Shown: positions 26,351 to 34,931 of the stretch, piece by piece
Numbering within the stretch: the first letter of the stretch is position 1
Layout of the letters: each line of letters begins with the position of its first letter
Source: Acinetobacter bereziniae LMG 1003 = CIP 70.12
GTDB lineage: Bacteria > Pseudomonadota > Gammaproteobacteria > Pseudomonadales > Moraxellaceae
DNA: 64,000 bases
Direction: 5' to 3'
Assembly (NCBI RefSeq): GCF_000368925.1
Contig: NZ_KB849756.1
Location: 342,823 to 406,822, forward strand
Position numbers and translations under genes: made by a program
The notes under the pieces: model-generated
What the model was told of the DNA's origin: nothing
Database searches by the model: none
The model's input: only the letters and a program-made list of their open reading frames with translations

Positions 26351-27460
26351 TCATTTATCTGTTTCAAATAAAGCAGCTACAAATGATTTAGCAGAGAATG
26401 GGCGTAAGTCATCTATTTTTTCACCAACACCAATAAAACGGATTGGTACATGTGTACGACTGGCAATATTAAATAGCACTCCACCTTTTGCAGTACCATC
26501 CAATTTAGTAATCGTTAGACCTGTAAGACCTACAGCTTCATCAAACATTTCCACTTGGTTAATCGCGTTCTGCCCTGTACCCGCATCCACAACCAACATC
26601 ACTTCGTGCGGCGCTGTCGCATCAATTTTCTGCATTACACGTTTTACTTTGGTCAGTTCAGACATTAAATTGCTTTTATTGTGTAGACGTCCAGCGGTAT
26701 CTGCGATAAGAACGTCAATTCCCTTAGCACGCGCACTTTCAAAAGCATCAAAAATTACAGACGCACTATCAGCACCATGACCTTGAGCAACAACAGCAAT
26801 ATTATTACGCTCCCCCCAGATTTGAAGCTGTTCAGTTGCTGCTGCACGGAATGTATCACCTGCGGCAAGCATGACTTTTTTGCCTTCACCCTGTAAACGT
26901 TTTGCCAACTTACCAATTGTAGTTGTTTTACCCACACCGTTTACCCCAACCACTAAAATCACAAATGGATTTTTATTTGGGTCGATATGCAATGGTTTTA
27001 CTCGTGGGGCAAGTAATGTCACCAACTCTTCTTGCAAAGCTTTATACAATGAATGTGAATAGATCAAATCTCCACGTTCAGTACGCTCAGTTAAATTCGC
27101 AATAATGGTTTTTGTCGCTTCGACACCAATATCAGCAACTAAAAGCTGTTCTTCAACTTCTTCTAGCAATTCATCGTCAATCTCTTTCCCGCCGATCAAT
27201 ATGTTGACCATACCATCTGCGAAGCTTTTGCGTGATTTAGACAAACCTTCTTTCATACGACTGAAAAAACCACCTTTGGCTTTTTCTTCAGTCGCTTCAA
27301 TCTGTTGTTCTTGACTATCAGCTTGAGTAGATTCCGTTTTCGGTATTTCTACTTTATTATTTTCAATAATAGGCACATTGACGGCTGGTAAACTAGGTAA
27401 TGTGACATCGTCATCCCCGATATCCGCATCAATCAAGAATTTATTTTGCTGTTCTTGCAT
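26351..27460 (-). CDS. ftsY: Signal recognition particle receptor FtsY
   Basis: A 369-residue SRP GTPase that docks ribosome-SRP complexes at the inner membrane. An acidic, Gln-rich N-terminal A region (residues 1-60) precedes the N domain (~65-150) and the G domain. GTPase motifs are GVNGVGKTTT at 172-181, the insertion-box DTFRAAATEQL, DTAGR, and TKLDGTAKGG; the end GVGEKIDDLRPF is typical. It is shorter than E. coli FtsY (497) because the A region is reduced. Divergently, 178 bp away, begins the M16 peptidase pair. Confidence 0.95.
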   Translation of the reverse strand: MQEQQNKFLIDADIGDDDVTLPSLPAVNVPIIENNKVEIPKTESTQADSQEQQIEATEEKAKGGFFSRMKEGLSKSRKSFADGMVNILIGGKEIDDELLEEVEEQLLVADIGVEATKTIIANLTERTERGDLIYSHSLYKALQEELVTLLAPRVKPLHIDPNKNPFVILVVGVNGVGKTTTIGKLAKRLQGEGKKVMLAAGDTFRAAATEQLQIWGERNNIAVVAQGHGADSASVIFDAFESARAKGIDVLIADTAGRLHNKSNLMSELTKVKRVMQKIDATAPHEVMLVVDAGTGQNAINQVEMFDEAVGLTGLTITKLDGTAKGGVLFNIASRTHVPIRFIGVGEKIDDLRPFSAKSFVAALFETDK

Positions 27461-27637
27461 GCCGATTCCTTGAAAAGCATAGCGTTAAAAAAGAATGAGT
27501 TTAGCATAGATTGAAACATTTTTAGCGTTAAAGCAGTGATAAAACAAGCAAACCAAAATGCAACACGATCGCCTTGCTTTAACTGATTCATTTTTTAAGA
27601 ATAGTTATAAATTTAGAATAATTTTTTTAGGTCATCT

Positions 27638-29032
27638 GTGTATATTTTGAAATCTAAATTCTTACAACTTATGCAACACTCCAAAGTTATTATTGCGCCT
27701 TTATTATTCTTATGCACTTATACTTTCAATACTCAGCTTCATTCAGCCCCAGAAAGTCAACTTGCACGTACAACTTTTGAAACCACGCTAAAGAATGGTC
27801 TAAAAGTCATTATCCGCGAAGATCACCGCTCCCCTATTGTCATGACTCAAATTTGGTATGGTGTCGGCAGTAGTGATGAATCTGGGAATGTACTCGGTAT
27901 TTCTCATGTACTTGAGCATATGATGTTTAAGGGAACAAAGAAAGTTCCAGATGATGAGTTTGCTCGGTTAAGCCGAATTTATGGTGGACGTACTAATGCA
28001 GCAACCTATACCAATTACACCAATTATTATCAGCTTTACCCTAAAAAATATTTTCCCTTGGCTTTAGAACTTGAAGCAGATCGAATGACCAATTTGGTGT
28101 TGAGACAGCAGGACTTTGACCCAGAAATCAAAGTCGTTATGGAGGAAAGACGGCAAAGAACAGATGATAATCCACGTAATCTTGCTTTTGAACGTTTTAA
28201 ATGGATTGCCTATCCAACCAGCCATCATCGACAACCCGTGATTGGATTTATGAAAAATCTACAAAATATTCGTTTAGATGATCTCAAACATTGGTATCAA
28301 ACTTGGTATACACCCAATAATGCAACACTCGTTATTGTAGGAGATGTCAACTCAGAACAAGCATTAAAACAAGTCGAAAAATATTTTGCAGCAATCCCGA
28401 AAAAAGAACTTCCTGATCGCAATGATGTGCTGGAATTTGATCGAATGGGTTATCGACATATGGAAGTCCACCTCCCAGTACAAGTTCCAAACTTGTTTAT
28501 GGCATGGAATGTTAAATCTATCGCTACAGCAAAAAACCCACAAGATGCTTATGCATTGACCATCATTCAGTCCTTACTCGATGGGGGAATTTCAGCACGT
28601 TTGCAAGATCGTTTAATTCGCGATAAAAAAGTGCTTACTGCCATTAGTGTCAGTTATGATCCGTATAATCGAGGTGACAGCTTATTTATGATTTCGGCAA
28701 TACCGAGCGATGGTGTATCCCTGCCAGATGCGCAGAAAGCAATAGAAAAAGAAATGAACTTATTTAAAACAGAATTAGTTAATCAAGCCGAACTAGATCG
28801 CGTAAAAAATAACTTCGTTTCCAATTTAATTTACAGCCAAGATGATATTGGTGGTCAGGCCAACATGATTGGCAACTTAGAAGTGAATGGTTTAAGTTTT
28901 CGTTTGATGGATGAATTGCCAAAGCATTATGACAAAGTGACACCACAGGATTTAAAACGGATTGCCAATATTTATTTTGTCAAAGACAATCTCAGTAGTA
29001 TGTATTTATTACCCGAAGATTCAAAAGAATAA
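27638..29032 (+). CDS. Exported zinc peptidase, M16 family (catalytic partner)
   Basis: A 464-residue pitrilysin-family peptidase. The inverted zinc motif His90-x-x-Glu93-His94 (SHVLEHMMFKGT) and the downstream Glu in LALELEADRM complete the active site. A hydrophobic segment PLLFLCTYTF around residue 25 suggests export to the periplasm. The GTG at 27638 has AGGT at good spacing; an ATG at 27671 would also leave a signal-like N-terminus. The partner M16 gene follows after 13 bp, and such pairs usually work as a catalytic/regulatory heterodimer. Substrate is unknown. Confidence 0.88.
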   Translation: MYILKSKFLQLMQHSKVIIAPLLFLCTYTFNTQLHSAPESQLARTTFETTLKNGLKVIIREDHRSPIVMTQIWYGVGSSDESGNVLGISHVLEHMMFKGTKKVPDDEFARLSRIYGGRTNAATYTNYTNYYQLYPKKYFPLALELEADRMTNLVLRQQDFDPEIKVVMEERRQRTDDNPRNLAFERFKWIAYPTSHHRQPVIGFMKNLQNIRLDDLKHWYQTWYTPNNATLVIVGDVNSEQALKQVEKYFAAIPKKELPDRNDVLEFDRMGYRHMEVHLPVQVPNLFMAWNVKSIATAKNPQDAYALTIIQSLLDGGISARLQDRLIRDKKVLTAISVSYDPYNRGDSLFMISAIPSDGVSLPDAQKAIEKEMNLFKTELVNQAELDRVKNNFVSNLIYSQDDIGGQANMIGNLEVNGLSFRLMDELPKHYDKVTPQDLKRIANIYFVKDNLSSMYLLPEDSKE

Positions 29033-29045
29033 ATAAGGAAGCATC

Positions 29046-30656
29046 ATGAATTTCAAACCATTCTCTATTTATTCATTTAAAACACCATTACTCGTATTGA
29101 TCACCTTACTCTACTCAAGTGTCAACTATGCTGAAGTCGAACTTGATAACCACGAAGAAAGTGAAAACGTGATGGATGATTCCACATTAAAGGCCAATTT
29201 AACCTTACAAAGCTTAAAAAATTTAGATAAACAGCAGCAATATCAAACACCTTTTGTTCAAGACTTGGAAAATAACCAAAAAGTCAGAACTTTATTCGTT
29301 TCAACCACGGACCTCCCGATCGTCGATATTCAACTGACATTCAATGCAGGTTCTTCTCAAGATCAAGCATTGGGACAGGGCTTATTTGGTATGTCGAATA
29401 TGGCTGCCAAACTGATTACAGAAGGTACAGATCAATATTCTGCAAAAGAAATCGCCTCAACCTTTGAAGGCTTAGGTGCACAATTCAATGTAACCGCATA
29501 TCGAGATATGTTTGTCGTAAGATTACGCGTATTGTCAGATCCGGAAAAATTAAATCCAGCTGTCAATATGATGTTACATGTACTCAATCATGCCCAGTTT
29601 AATCCATCTGGTTTAAATCTTATCCTCAACAATACCAAAGTTGGGCAAAAACAAATTCAAGAAAATCCAAGCAGAATGATGAACATCCGTTTTTATCGCG
29701 CACTCTATGGACAACATCCTTATGCTGAACCCACTGTTGGCACCAACGGCAGTTTAAAAAAAATTACGCCAGAGCTACTACGTTCATTTAGACAAAAATT
29801 ACTCGTCGCTCAAAATATGAATATTGCCATTACAGGGAATCTAACTGCTGCTGATGCGACTCAACTTGCCAATACCATTAGCCAAAATATGACGCAAGGT
29901 GAAGCAGCTGAAGTATTACCAGAACCGCAAGAACAACATGATTTTAATATTCATTACATTCCATTTAATTCTACACAAGCCAATGTCATGATGGGGCATC
30001 TGGGTGTAAAACGAAGTGATCCTGATCGAATAGCTTTAGAAGTGGCTAACCAAATGTTTGGCGGTAGTGGTTTTAATTCAGTACTTATGAAAGAACTTCG
30101 CGTCAAACGTGGCTATACCTACGGCGCATATAGCACCTTAGCGACCACTTTAGCACAAGGCTTTTTTAGCTTGAACTATGCAACTGAACAAAATCAATTG
30201 ATGGACAGTATTCAAGTTGCACATCAAGCATTGCGTGATTTTGTCAAAAAACCTGTACAAAAGAAGCAACTTGAGGAAACCAAAGAAGGGATGCTACGTT
30301 CCTTTCCAATGACCTTTAGTTCAAATGCTAATATTAATGCACAGATTGCATCAATTGGATTTTATCAACTGCCTGCCGATTATTTAGCCCAATATCAGAA
30401 ACAATTGAGTCAAATTACCGTCAAGCAGGTTCAAACAGCAATCCAAAAGCATCTCCGCGCGGATCGTCTCACTTTGGTTGTTGTTGCACCTACACTGGAT
30501 CAACAAGCACTTAAACAAATGCTGAAAGATGATATAGGTGCCAATCCTCAAATCCAATCAGGTCAAACTCACGAAATAAAGAAAAATCCAATGCCAGATA
30601 TCCCAGCATTGATCATCAAAAAAACCATTCGCCCTCAAGAAGAGTCTTTAAAATAG
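29046..30656 (+). CDS. M16-family protein lacking the zinc motif (non-catalytic partner)
   Basis: A 536-residue M16-fold protein with an N-terminal signal-like segment (TPLLVLITLLYSSVNYA). At the place of the zinc motif it reads FGMSNMAAKLITEGT, so HxxEH is lost. It keeps the C-terminal Arg/Tyr pair (ELRVKRGYTYGAYS) that binds substrate termini. This is the classic division of labour in two-gene M16B systems. It has its own good Shine-Dalgarno (AAGGAA) and lies 13 bp after the catalytic gene. The C-terminus is a polar tail with no further domain. Confidence 0.88.
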   Translation: MNFKPFSIYSFKTPLLVLITLLYSSVNYAEVELDNHEESENVMDDSTLKANLTLQSLKNLDKQQQYQTPFVQDLENNQKVRTLFVSTTDLPIVDIQLTFNAGSSQDQALGQGLFGMSNMAAKLITEGTDQYSAKEIASTFEGLGAQFNVTAYRDMFVVRLRVLSDPEKLNPAVNMMLHVLNHAQFNPSGLNLILNNTKVGQKQIQENPSRMMNIRFYRALYGQHPYAEPTVGTNGSLKKITPELLRSFRQKLLVAQNMNIAITGNLTAADATQLANTISQNMTQGEAAEVLPEPQEQHDFNIHYIPFNSTQANVMMGHLGVKRSDPDRIALEVANQMFGGSGFNSVLMKELRVKRGYTYGAYSTLATTLAQGFFSLNYATEQNQLMDSIQVAHQALRDFVKKPVQKKQLEETKEGMLRSFPMTFSSNANINAQIASIGFYQLPADYLAQYQKQLSQITVKQVQTAIQKHLRADRLTLVVVAPTLDQQALKQMLKDDIGANPQIQSGQTHEIKKNPMPDIPALIIKKTIRPQEESLK

Positions 30657-30666
30657 CTTTTGAGGA

Positions 30667-30993
30667 TTATTCAGGATCAGTGATATCCACAGCAGGATAT
30701 TCCCTAACACGCTGATGTTCAAAGTGATAAGCTCGCAACAAACGCAGATAATCAGCAACACTGATTTGATCCTGATGTTGTAATTGTTTAGCTATATTTT
30801 GGGTTTGAGGATAAGCGGCTTGTTGGGAATATTGAATCACATATTGATATTGTTCTGGGCTTATTGGACGCAATAAGGCCAATGTTGCAAGAACAATCAT
30901 CAGTGCGATGATCACAACGACAAAAGAATTCAAGATTTTTTCCACAGGAAATGAACAGCATAATTTTTGAAAATAATCTTTGATTTTTTGCAT
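30667..30993 (-). CDS. Small single-pass membrane protein of unknown function
   Basis: A 108-residue protein with one strong transmembrane segment (SFVVVIIALMIVLATLALL at ~23-41) after a short basic N-terminus, and a soluble, Gln-rich C-terminal domain (~42-108), probably periplasmic. No family is recognised. It is convergent with the M16 pair; only 10 bp separate the two stop codons and no terminator lies between them. Confidence 0.6.
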   Translation of the reverse strand: MQKIKDYFQKLCCSFPVEKILNSFVVVIIALMIVLATLALLRPISPEQYQYVIQYSQQAAYPQTQNIAKQLQHQDQISVADYLRLLRAYHFEHQRVREYPAVDITDPE

Positions 30994-31178
30994 GAACTAC
31001 CTCTAATTACAGATAGTTTATCATTCTGAATATAAAAATATAGCGCTTTCTGAACGACATCTGAACAACACTGCAAAGATCGATGTTTTGTCTTTGCTCT
31101 ATGACAAGATGAGTTGACTTTCAGAACATGCAATATGACCTTTTACCCTCTCAACTGCTCCATGGCTAATATACATGT

Positions 31179-31209
31179 AAAGCCCTCTTCTATTTTAGAA
31201 AAGGGCTTT
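31179..31209 (-). terminator. Terminator of the 119-residue tail-anchored protein gene
   Basis: Perfect 8-bp stem AAAGCCCT/AGGGCTTT with a 15-nt loop; the minus strand has TACATG rather than a pure T run, so strength is uncertain. Confidence 0.55.
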
Positions 31210-31253
31210 AAATCAAACCAGATAAAGTTGTTAATAAGCTCAAGACTCAACGA

Positions 31254-31613
31254 TCAAAGAATGGTTGCACGTAAGAATGCAAAATATAGAATGATTGCAA
31301 TAATTGCTAAAGCTATGCATACAGCAAAAATACTTACACCGCCTTCAGCATGTGCAGGATGTAGATCGTCATCATCAGCGAGACGTCTTAATTCCCCATC
31401 ATAAACATGGTAAAAGTTCTTTTTTTGCACTGGGTCTAAATTTCTGGTATAATCATAAACACGTTTTCGTTGGGCTAAACAATAATCACCAAGATGAATT
31501 TCTTGATGGTAAATTGCTTCATCCAACTGCCGACGATGATACTGAGCTAATTCAACAATCTGAGACTCAGCAGCGGGTACATCAAAAGTAAAGCCATCTA
31601 TCGTGTTTGTCAT
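31254..31613 (-). CDS. Small protein with a C-terminal membrane anchor
   Basis: A 119-residue protein with a hydrophilic N-terminal domain (residues 1-90, rich in His, Tyr and Gln, with an acidic LADDDDLHPAHAEG hinge) and a single hydrophobic helix (VSIFAVCIALAIIAIILYFAFL) at the C-terminus, so it is probably tail-anchored in the inner membrane. I recognise no family. It forms its own transcription unit on the minus strand, divergent from the Sel1-like gene. Confidence 0.6.
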   Translation of the reverse strand: MTNTIDGFTFDVPAAESQIVELAQYHRRQLDEAIYHQEIHLGDYCLAQRKRVYDYTRNLDPVQKKNFYHVYDGELRRLADDDDLHPAHAEGGVSIFAVCIALAIIAIILYFAFLRATIL

Positions 31614-31836
31614 TTTTGCTCTCCCTTTGTCTTAATTCTCATATTGATTTTAATAAATATTATTTCTGTTTAATGTTTAATCATGTAATCTTATTTTCGT
31701 CAAGTGTAGATTTCAAATTACTTGACAAGTAACGCAAACTGTAATATTAGTTTAATAAAGTTAAGTTAGATTAGTTAAGTATAAGCTCCGATGGGGAGCT
31801 ATGTTAAAAGATCATAATTACAATAAGGAGTTACCT

Positions 31837-32070
31837 ATGATTCACCAAATCTCTCATCAAGACTTAGAACATGTATATGCGGATGCTGTAAACACAATCC
31901 AATGTGAAATGAACTTTGTAGAAGCAGTAAAAGCATTAGAAGATGCAGCAAAAGCTGGACATGGTAAAGCAGCAATGTTTCTTGCAGAACTTTACTACCA
32001 AGGTTTCCGCGTAGAACGTGATTCTTTAAAAGCGCAGTACTGGCAAAAGATGGCCACGATGCAAGCATAA
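31837..32070 (+). CDS. Small Sel1-repeat-like protein
   Basis: A 77-residue alpha-helical protein. AVKALEDAAKAGHGKAAMFLAELYYQG followed by RDSLKAQYWQKMA is one canonical Sel1/TPR-like repeat, a protein-interaction module. The start at 31837 is decided by AAGGAG 6 nt upstream; an in-frame ATG at 31801 has no such signal. A strong terminator follows directly. Function is unknown; partner proteins are not evident from neighbours. Confidence 0.72.
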   Translation: MIHQISHQDLEHVYADAVNTIQCEMNFVEAVKALEDAAKAGHGKAAMFLAELYYQGFRVERDSLKAQYWQKMATMQA

Positions 32071-32072
32071 GC

Positions 32073-32097
32073 AAACGTCACCTAGGTGGCGTTTTTT
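32073..32097 (+). terminator. Terminator of the Sel1-like gene
   Basis: Stem AACGTCACC/GGTGGCGTT (one wobble) with a 2-3-nt loop, followed by TTTTT. Confidence 0.8.
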
Positions 32098-32248
32098 AAT
32101 GCCTGAGGATTTTTTAATTAATAAATACTTACGCATTTGATACAATTTTTATTGTTTTAATAAATGCTTACGATTCACTATAAAGTACTCACAGTTCTTA
32201 AATGTATTTCTATTACAATAACACTGGTACATAAACAGACTATCGACT

Positions 32249-32626
32249 ATGAAGAAGTATATCCACCTCCAACCAATATCGAACGAATTGTTTATTAAAA
32301 TTTCTATTCTAAAATCACTGATGTATTGTGGTGTACTTTGGGGGCTTTACCATGAAGGATGGGCAATGAAATCAGCTTCAGAAGAAGTCTACTTCCCATT
32401 TTGGCTGAATGCGGTTCAAGCACATCAGTATGCCAAGATTCACTGGCCTCACTATACACCACGCAAAATAACACCAAAAGACTTTAGAGAATCTTTATTG
32501 CCAACGCTTACCCGCTTGAACATCATGCCTGCATTATTTAATTCTTCATCTCGGAAATTCAAACTATCAACCACTCAAATGGATCATTTCTTTTTTCACA
32601 ATACCGCTCAATTTCAAACGGCGTAA
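32249..32626 (+). CDS. DUF2750-like protein
   Basis: A 125-residue soluble protein. The order GVLWGLYHEGWAM, EVYFPFWLNAVQAHQYAKIHW, ITPKDFRESLLPTL and a final IMPALF matches the DUF2750 pattern, where a small alpha/beta protein carries these aromatic blocks. No function is known. It stands alone between the Sel1-like and CBS genes with no clear terminator of its own. Confidence 0.65.
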   Translation: MKKYIHLQPISNELFIKISILKSLMYCGVLWGLYHEGWAMKSASEEVYFPFWLNAVQAHQYAKIHWPHYTPRKITPKDFRESLLPTLTRLNIMPALFNSSSRKFKLSTTQMDHFFFHNTAQFQTA

Positions 32627-32773
32627 AGAACAAGCAGTATATTTTGATGTTTTCAAAATGTTGTAAAAAATAAACTTTATATTTTGTGACTGTAGAGTAT
32701 TTGCAAAGTTAAAAAATACAGTTAATTTAAAGAGGTGCAGATTGATCAGCACCAAAGAAAAGGAAGAATAATT

Positions 32774-33205
32774 ATGACGACAGTAGCACAAGTCATCCAA
32801 GATAAAATTGGTCACGAAATTTACACGATTTCCCCCTCTGCCACTGTATTAGAAGCCATTACACTTATGGCAAATAAAGGTATTGGTGCTGTCGTAGTCA
32901 CAGAAGATACCAAAGTTGTCGGCATTCTTTCTGAGCGTGACTATACGCGTAAAATTGCCCTTATGCAGCGTACTTCAGATCATACAACTGTTGCTGAGAT
33001 TATGACCTCCAAAGTCATATCTGTAACACGCAGCCATACAGTCGAGCAGTGTTTAGGTCTAATGACCGATGGTCATTTACGTCACTTACCGGTAATTGAA
33101 GCAGAAAAATTAGTTGGTTTTGTATCTATTGGTGATCTTGTTAAAGCCACGATGGAAGATCAAAGAAAATTAATTGAACAATTACAACAATATATTTCAG
33201 GTTAA
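32774..33205 (+). CDS. CBS-domain pair protein
   Basis: A 143-residue protein that is almost entirely two CBS motifs (residues ~10-65 and ~75-135): SATVLEAITLMANKGIGAVVV...GILSERDYTRKI, then THTVEQCLGLMTDGHLRHLPVI...GFVSIGDLVKA in outline. Stand-alone CBS pairs bind adenine nucleotides or NAD and act as sensors of energy state. AGGAAG lies 7 nt before the ATG at 32774, which is preferred over a GTG at 32735 in the same frame. A hairpin terminator follows. Confidence 0.88.
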   Translation: MTTVAQVIQDKIGHEIYTISPSATVLEAITLMANKGIGAVVVTEDTKVVGILSERDYTRKIALMQRTSDHTTVAEIMTSKVISVTRSHTVEQCLGLMTDGHLRHLPVIEAEKLVGFVSIGDLVKATMEDQRKLIEQLQQYISG

Positions 33206-33219
33206 GAAAAAGATAGATA

Positions 33220-33241
33220 TAGCCCTTCAAATGGAGGGCTA
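33220..33241 (+). terminator. Hairpin after the CBS-protein gene
   Basis: Stem TAGCCCT/AGGGCTA with an 8-nt loop, 15 bp after the stop codon, but without a good T run downstream. Confidence 0.5.
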
Positions 33242-33285
33242 CATGATCAATGACTATAAATCATAATGAATATTTCAATCATTTT

Positions 33286-34719
33286 TCAAATTTCTAGATA
33301 ATAAAAATAATCACCTGCTTTTAACTGATGATCTTCATTTAATACTGGAATAAAACAATTACATTCTTTAAAGAAATTCAGCATATCAGGACGTTCATTT
33401 TCTACATTGATTATTTTAATTTCTGGAATCTCTTTGGTCACAATTCTATACCTTTCATCATAAGCCGTACGTGATACATAAGCCCATAAAATTTTGTATT
33501 TATATTCTCGGTCAATATCAAAACTATAATCATGGGATAATACTCCTACTTTCCATTCAGGTAAAAATGGTTTTCGGTACATCCGTTGCAATATTGTTGG
33601 CTTTACCAATAAATGCATATTTACAATGATGTCAAGAATATAACCTGAGATATAGCCCATCAACGCTTTATCTTCATACTTCATCGTCCTTTGGACAATT
33701 AAACGTCCTTGTTGATTGTAGAATTTTACCTCTTCTCGGCATACTGGGTTTCTTAAATCACCTGAAAATAATCTGAAATGATTGCCAGACGATTGAATTT
33801 TTTGATTATATTCACCTTGTGAGTATAGTCTTCTTAACTCATTCAGAGATCTAAACAAACCTAATTGATTGAAAAAACGATGATCTGCTAAACCGCACGC
33901 AACAATATAATCATAGTTTTGGGTCACCTGCTGAATATTGTTTAAATAAGTTTCAAAACTAGTCGCAATGCTGTCATCCGTAGTTTTTGTATCTAGCGGG
34001 ACATTCTTGAATGGTTTTATTTTAATTACTTCAAAATCAAAACCCCAACTTTGCATGCAATCTTGAATATATTCCATTTCAAAATTTTTATTCAAATTTT
34101 CGAGGTCATAATCTACACACAGCACAGCAAATCTTAATTTTTTATAAACTTTTATTTCACTTATGCCAGCCTGTCTTAGTAAGGCTTTTTTTGCATTTGT
34201 AATAATATCATCTTTTTTTAAAACTAAATCTTTCTCTTGGTAGTCAGCCCCAATATTGACAATGCCCGTTCCTTTTTTTATATCAGCCAACACATCTCCT
34301 TTTTCAGGACTAAGATAGGCTGCTCTAAACCAAGGTAAATGTTGCTCTAAGGGTATCACCGTATTTGCTATATCTCCTATTTTCATATATGGAGCTATAT
34401 CAGATAGGAATGTGTTTGTCTGTTTAATTGCAAATGGATTTTCCCCATTCATTAAATTTCGAAAGAAATGTATCGTTTCGATTTCTTTATACTGTTCTAC
34501 AGTAGTAATATCATCTTGAATATTCAAAAACTTCCCATAAATTGCTGATAATGCTACAGTCGGATGTGCTGAATTAGCATAAATATCTTCTGCAAGCTTT
34601 CTACCTAAACAATTTTTTAAGGAAATTTTTTCTGTTAAATTTGAAATAGGCATGACTTGAGCAATATGCTCTTGCTGCCATAAATTATAATTTATATATT
34701 TACGGTTTCTGATTTCCAA
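33286..34719 (-). CDS. Degenerate full-length MoeA homologue (probable non-canonical molybdotransferase-fold protein)
   Basis: A 477-residue protein whose order of blocks follows MoeA from end to end. Residues 31-65 (ISLKNCLGRKLAEDIYA...) are the domain I start; 113-125 (KIGDIANTVIPLE) and 150-170 (GTGIVNIGADYQEKDLVL) cover domain II; 184-210 (AGISEIKVYKKLRFAVLCVD) begins the MogA-like domain III; the end is a beta-rich domain IV. The signature residues are gone: the normal SAMDGYA reads SAIYGKF at 58-64, and the GGVSVG loop reads VACGLADH. Canonical MoeA inserts molybdate into adenylylated molybdopterin; with these losses that activity is doubtful. No moa/mob/mog gene is nearby. A perfect palindrome lies 67 bp upstream. 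Confidence 0.72.
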   Translation of the reverse strand: MEIRNRKYINYNLWQQEHIAQVMPISNLTEKISLKNCLGRKLAEDIYANSAHPTVALSAIYGKFLNIQDDITTVEQYKEIETIHFFRNLMNGENPFAIKQTNTFLSDIAPYMKIGDIANTVIPLEQHLPWFRAAYLSPEKGDVLADIKKGTGIVNIGADYQEKDLVLKKDDIITNAKKALLRQAGISEIKVYKKLRFAVLCVDYDLENLNKNFEMEYIQDCMQSWGFDFEVIKIKPFKNVPLDTKTTDDSIATSFETYLNNIQQVTQNYDYIVACGLADHRFFNQLGLFRSLNELRRLYSQGEYNQKIQSSGNHFRLFSGDLRNPVCREEVKFYNQQGRLIVQRTMKYEDKALMGYISGYILDIIVNMHLLVKPTILQRMYRKPFLPEWKVGVLSHDYSFDIDREYKYKILWAYVSRTAYDERYRIVTKEIPEIKIINVENERPDMLNFFKECNCFIPVLNEDHQLKAGDYFYYLEI

Positions 34720-34785
34720 TGTAATAACTCAACAATGTTATAAAATTAAGCGATGATGCTTCAATGATTTTTATTAAAAATATGC

Positions 34786-34812
34786 TATTTGATATAATTT
34801 ACATATCAAATA
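34786..34812. promoter_or_regulatory. Perfect palindrome upstream of the MoeA-like gene (candidate operator)
   Basis: TATTTGATAT and ATATCAAATA face each other across a 7-nt spacer, in the promoter region of the minus-strand MoeA-like gene. Arm length and symmetry suit a dimeric winged-helix repressor. No regulator gene is adjacent. Confidence 0.55.
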
Positions 34813-34887
34813 AATTATGCTAATGGCGTCGTTTAAACTCTTTTTCTCCAATAAAGTTCAATAATTTCATTATGATAACAGATAAAT

Positions 34888-34916
34888 AAAAAACCCAGCC
34901 GAAGCCAGGTTTTAGA
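34888..34916 (-). terminator. Terminator of trpB
   Basis: On the minus strand AACCTGGC-TTCG-GCTGGGTT pairs fully when two wobble pairs are allowed, with a UUCG tetraloop, then TTTTTATTT. Confidence 0.85.
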
Positions 34917-34931
34917 TTGTTGAATTTTAAA

